Of a DNA stretch of 12,961 nt, positions 12,894 to 12,961 are shown piece after piece; within the stretch, counting starts at the first letter, position 1; every line of letters begins with the position of its first letter. Source of the DNA: F1-60-MAGs149 sp037133215 (GTDB lineage Bacteria > Actinomycetota > Thermoleophilia > Gaiellales > F1-60-MAGs149); contig JBAXOM010000059.1 in the NCBI GenBank assembly GCA_037133215.1, positions 1-12,961 on the forward strand, read 5' to 3'. The position numbers were made by a program, and so were the translations under genes. Under the pieces are notes generated by a model that did no database searches, was not told the DNA's origin, and worked only from the letters and a program-made list of their open reading frames with translations.

Positions 12894-12961
12894 AGTTGGC
12901 GGGCAGGAGCGAATTAACGGTCTCTCCATAGGTCTTTGCAGAAGACGGTACAAATGCGTAG
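12892..12961 (-). CDS. possible C-terminus of an unidentified convergent protein (partial)
   Basis: Reading the minus strand from base 12960, 22 sense codons (ending KTYGETVNSLLPAN) precede TAG at 12894-12892. The peptide has a protein-like composition, and the stop lies 36 bases from the convergent DUF6457-like stop, with hairpins between, which is the expected arrangement. A 22-codon open stretch is not significant alone in GC-rich DNA and another frame is also open. The family was not recognised. Confidence 0.3.
   Translation of the reverse strand, partial: YAFVPSSAKTYGETVNSLLPAN

Overview
The window is GC-rich chromosomal DNA packed with genes and looks like an actinobacterium of the Thermoleophilia (Solirubrobacterales/Gaiellales) type. 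This is inferred from the style of the proteins: a short exported collagen-like protein with SVGTPQLRDGAV / SAKIKDGAL repeats, an FmdB-type zinc ribbon with a Ser-rich tail, a futalosine-pathway hydrolase, a DUF6457-like protein and coxDEF-type accessory genes. No mobile element, CRISPR array, tRNA or rRNA was seen, and no gene-free stretch exceeds about 110 bases.

Layout, left to right. (1) 1-872 (+): C-terminal folate-binding half of a GcvT-family / dimethylglycine-sarcosine dehydrogenase-like protein, cut by the window edge. (2) 927-1532 (+): secreted collagen-like protein. (3) On the minus strand, 3932 down to 1534: a class I glutamine amidotransferase, a Rieske non-heme iron oxygenase (1-base stop/start overlap) and a DedA membrane protein. 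(4) 4004-4549 (+): MqnB-like futalosine hydrolase, divergent from the amidotransferase and stop-to-stop with an FmdB-family zinc ribbon (4546-4869, -). (5) 4957-8863 (+): a three-gene, translationally coupled envelope operon. It encodes a GT4 glycosyltransferase, a fusion of a NodB polysaccharide deacetylase with an LPG-synthase/AglD-type membrane domain, and an Asp-box beta-propeller lipoprotein. (6) On the minus strand, 12496 down to 8860: MoxR ATPase (CoxD), VWA protein (CoxE), XdhC/CoxI and a hotdog thioesterase, almost without gaps. This is the accessory set that matures molybdenum hydroxylases of the CO/xanthine dehydrogenase family; no structural subunit lies in the window. (7) 12607-12855 (+): small DUF6457-like protein, divergent from coxD, followed by hairpins and possibly the C-terminus of a convergent gene running off the right edge.

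Two things deserve most attention. The first is the GT4 / deacetylase-flippase fusion / Asp-box lipoprotein operon, which reads as an undescribed cassette that would build, deacetylate and move a lipid-linked sugar; the GT4 also lacks two residues that hold the donor in PimA-type enzymes. The second is an expression pattern. Five gene starts (DedA, amidotransferase, MqnB, FmdB, GT4) have no Shine-Dalgarno sequence but carry a TANNNT -10 hexamer ending 6-10 bases before the start codon, so leaders of only 0-4 bases are predicted (leaderless mRNAs). Most of the genes inside operons, and the genes with longer leaders, carry purine-rich ribosome sites instead. Three convergent junctions are stop-to-stop, with at most 1 base between genes or a 4-base overlap.
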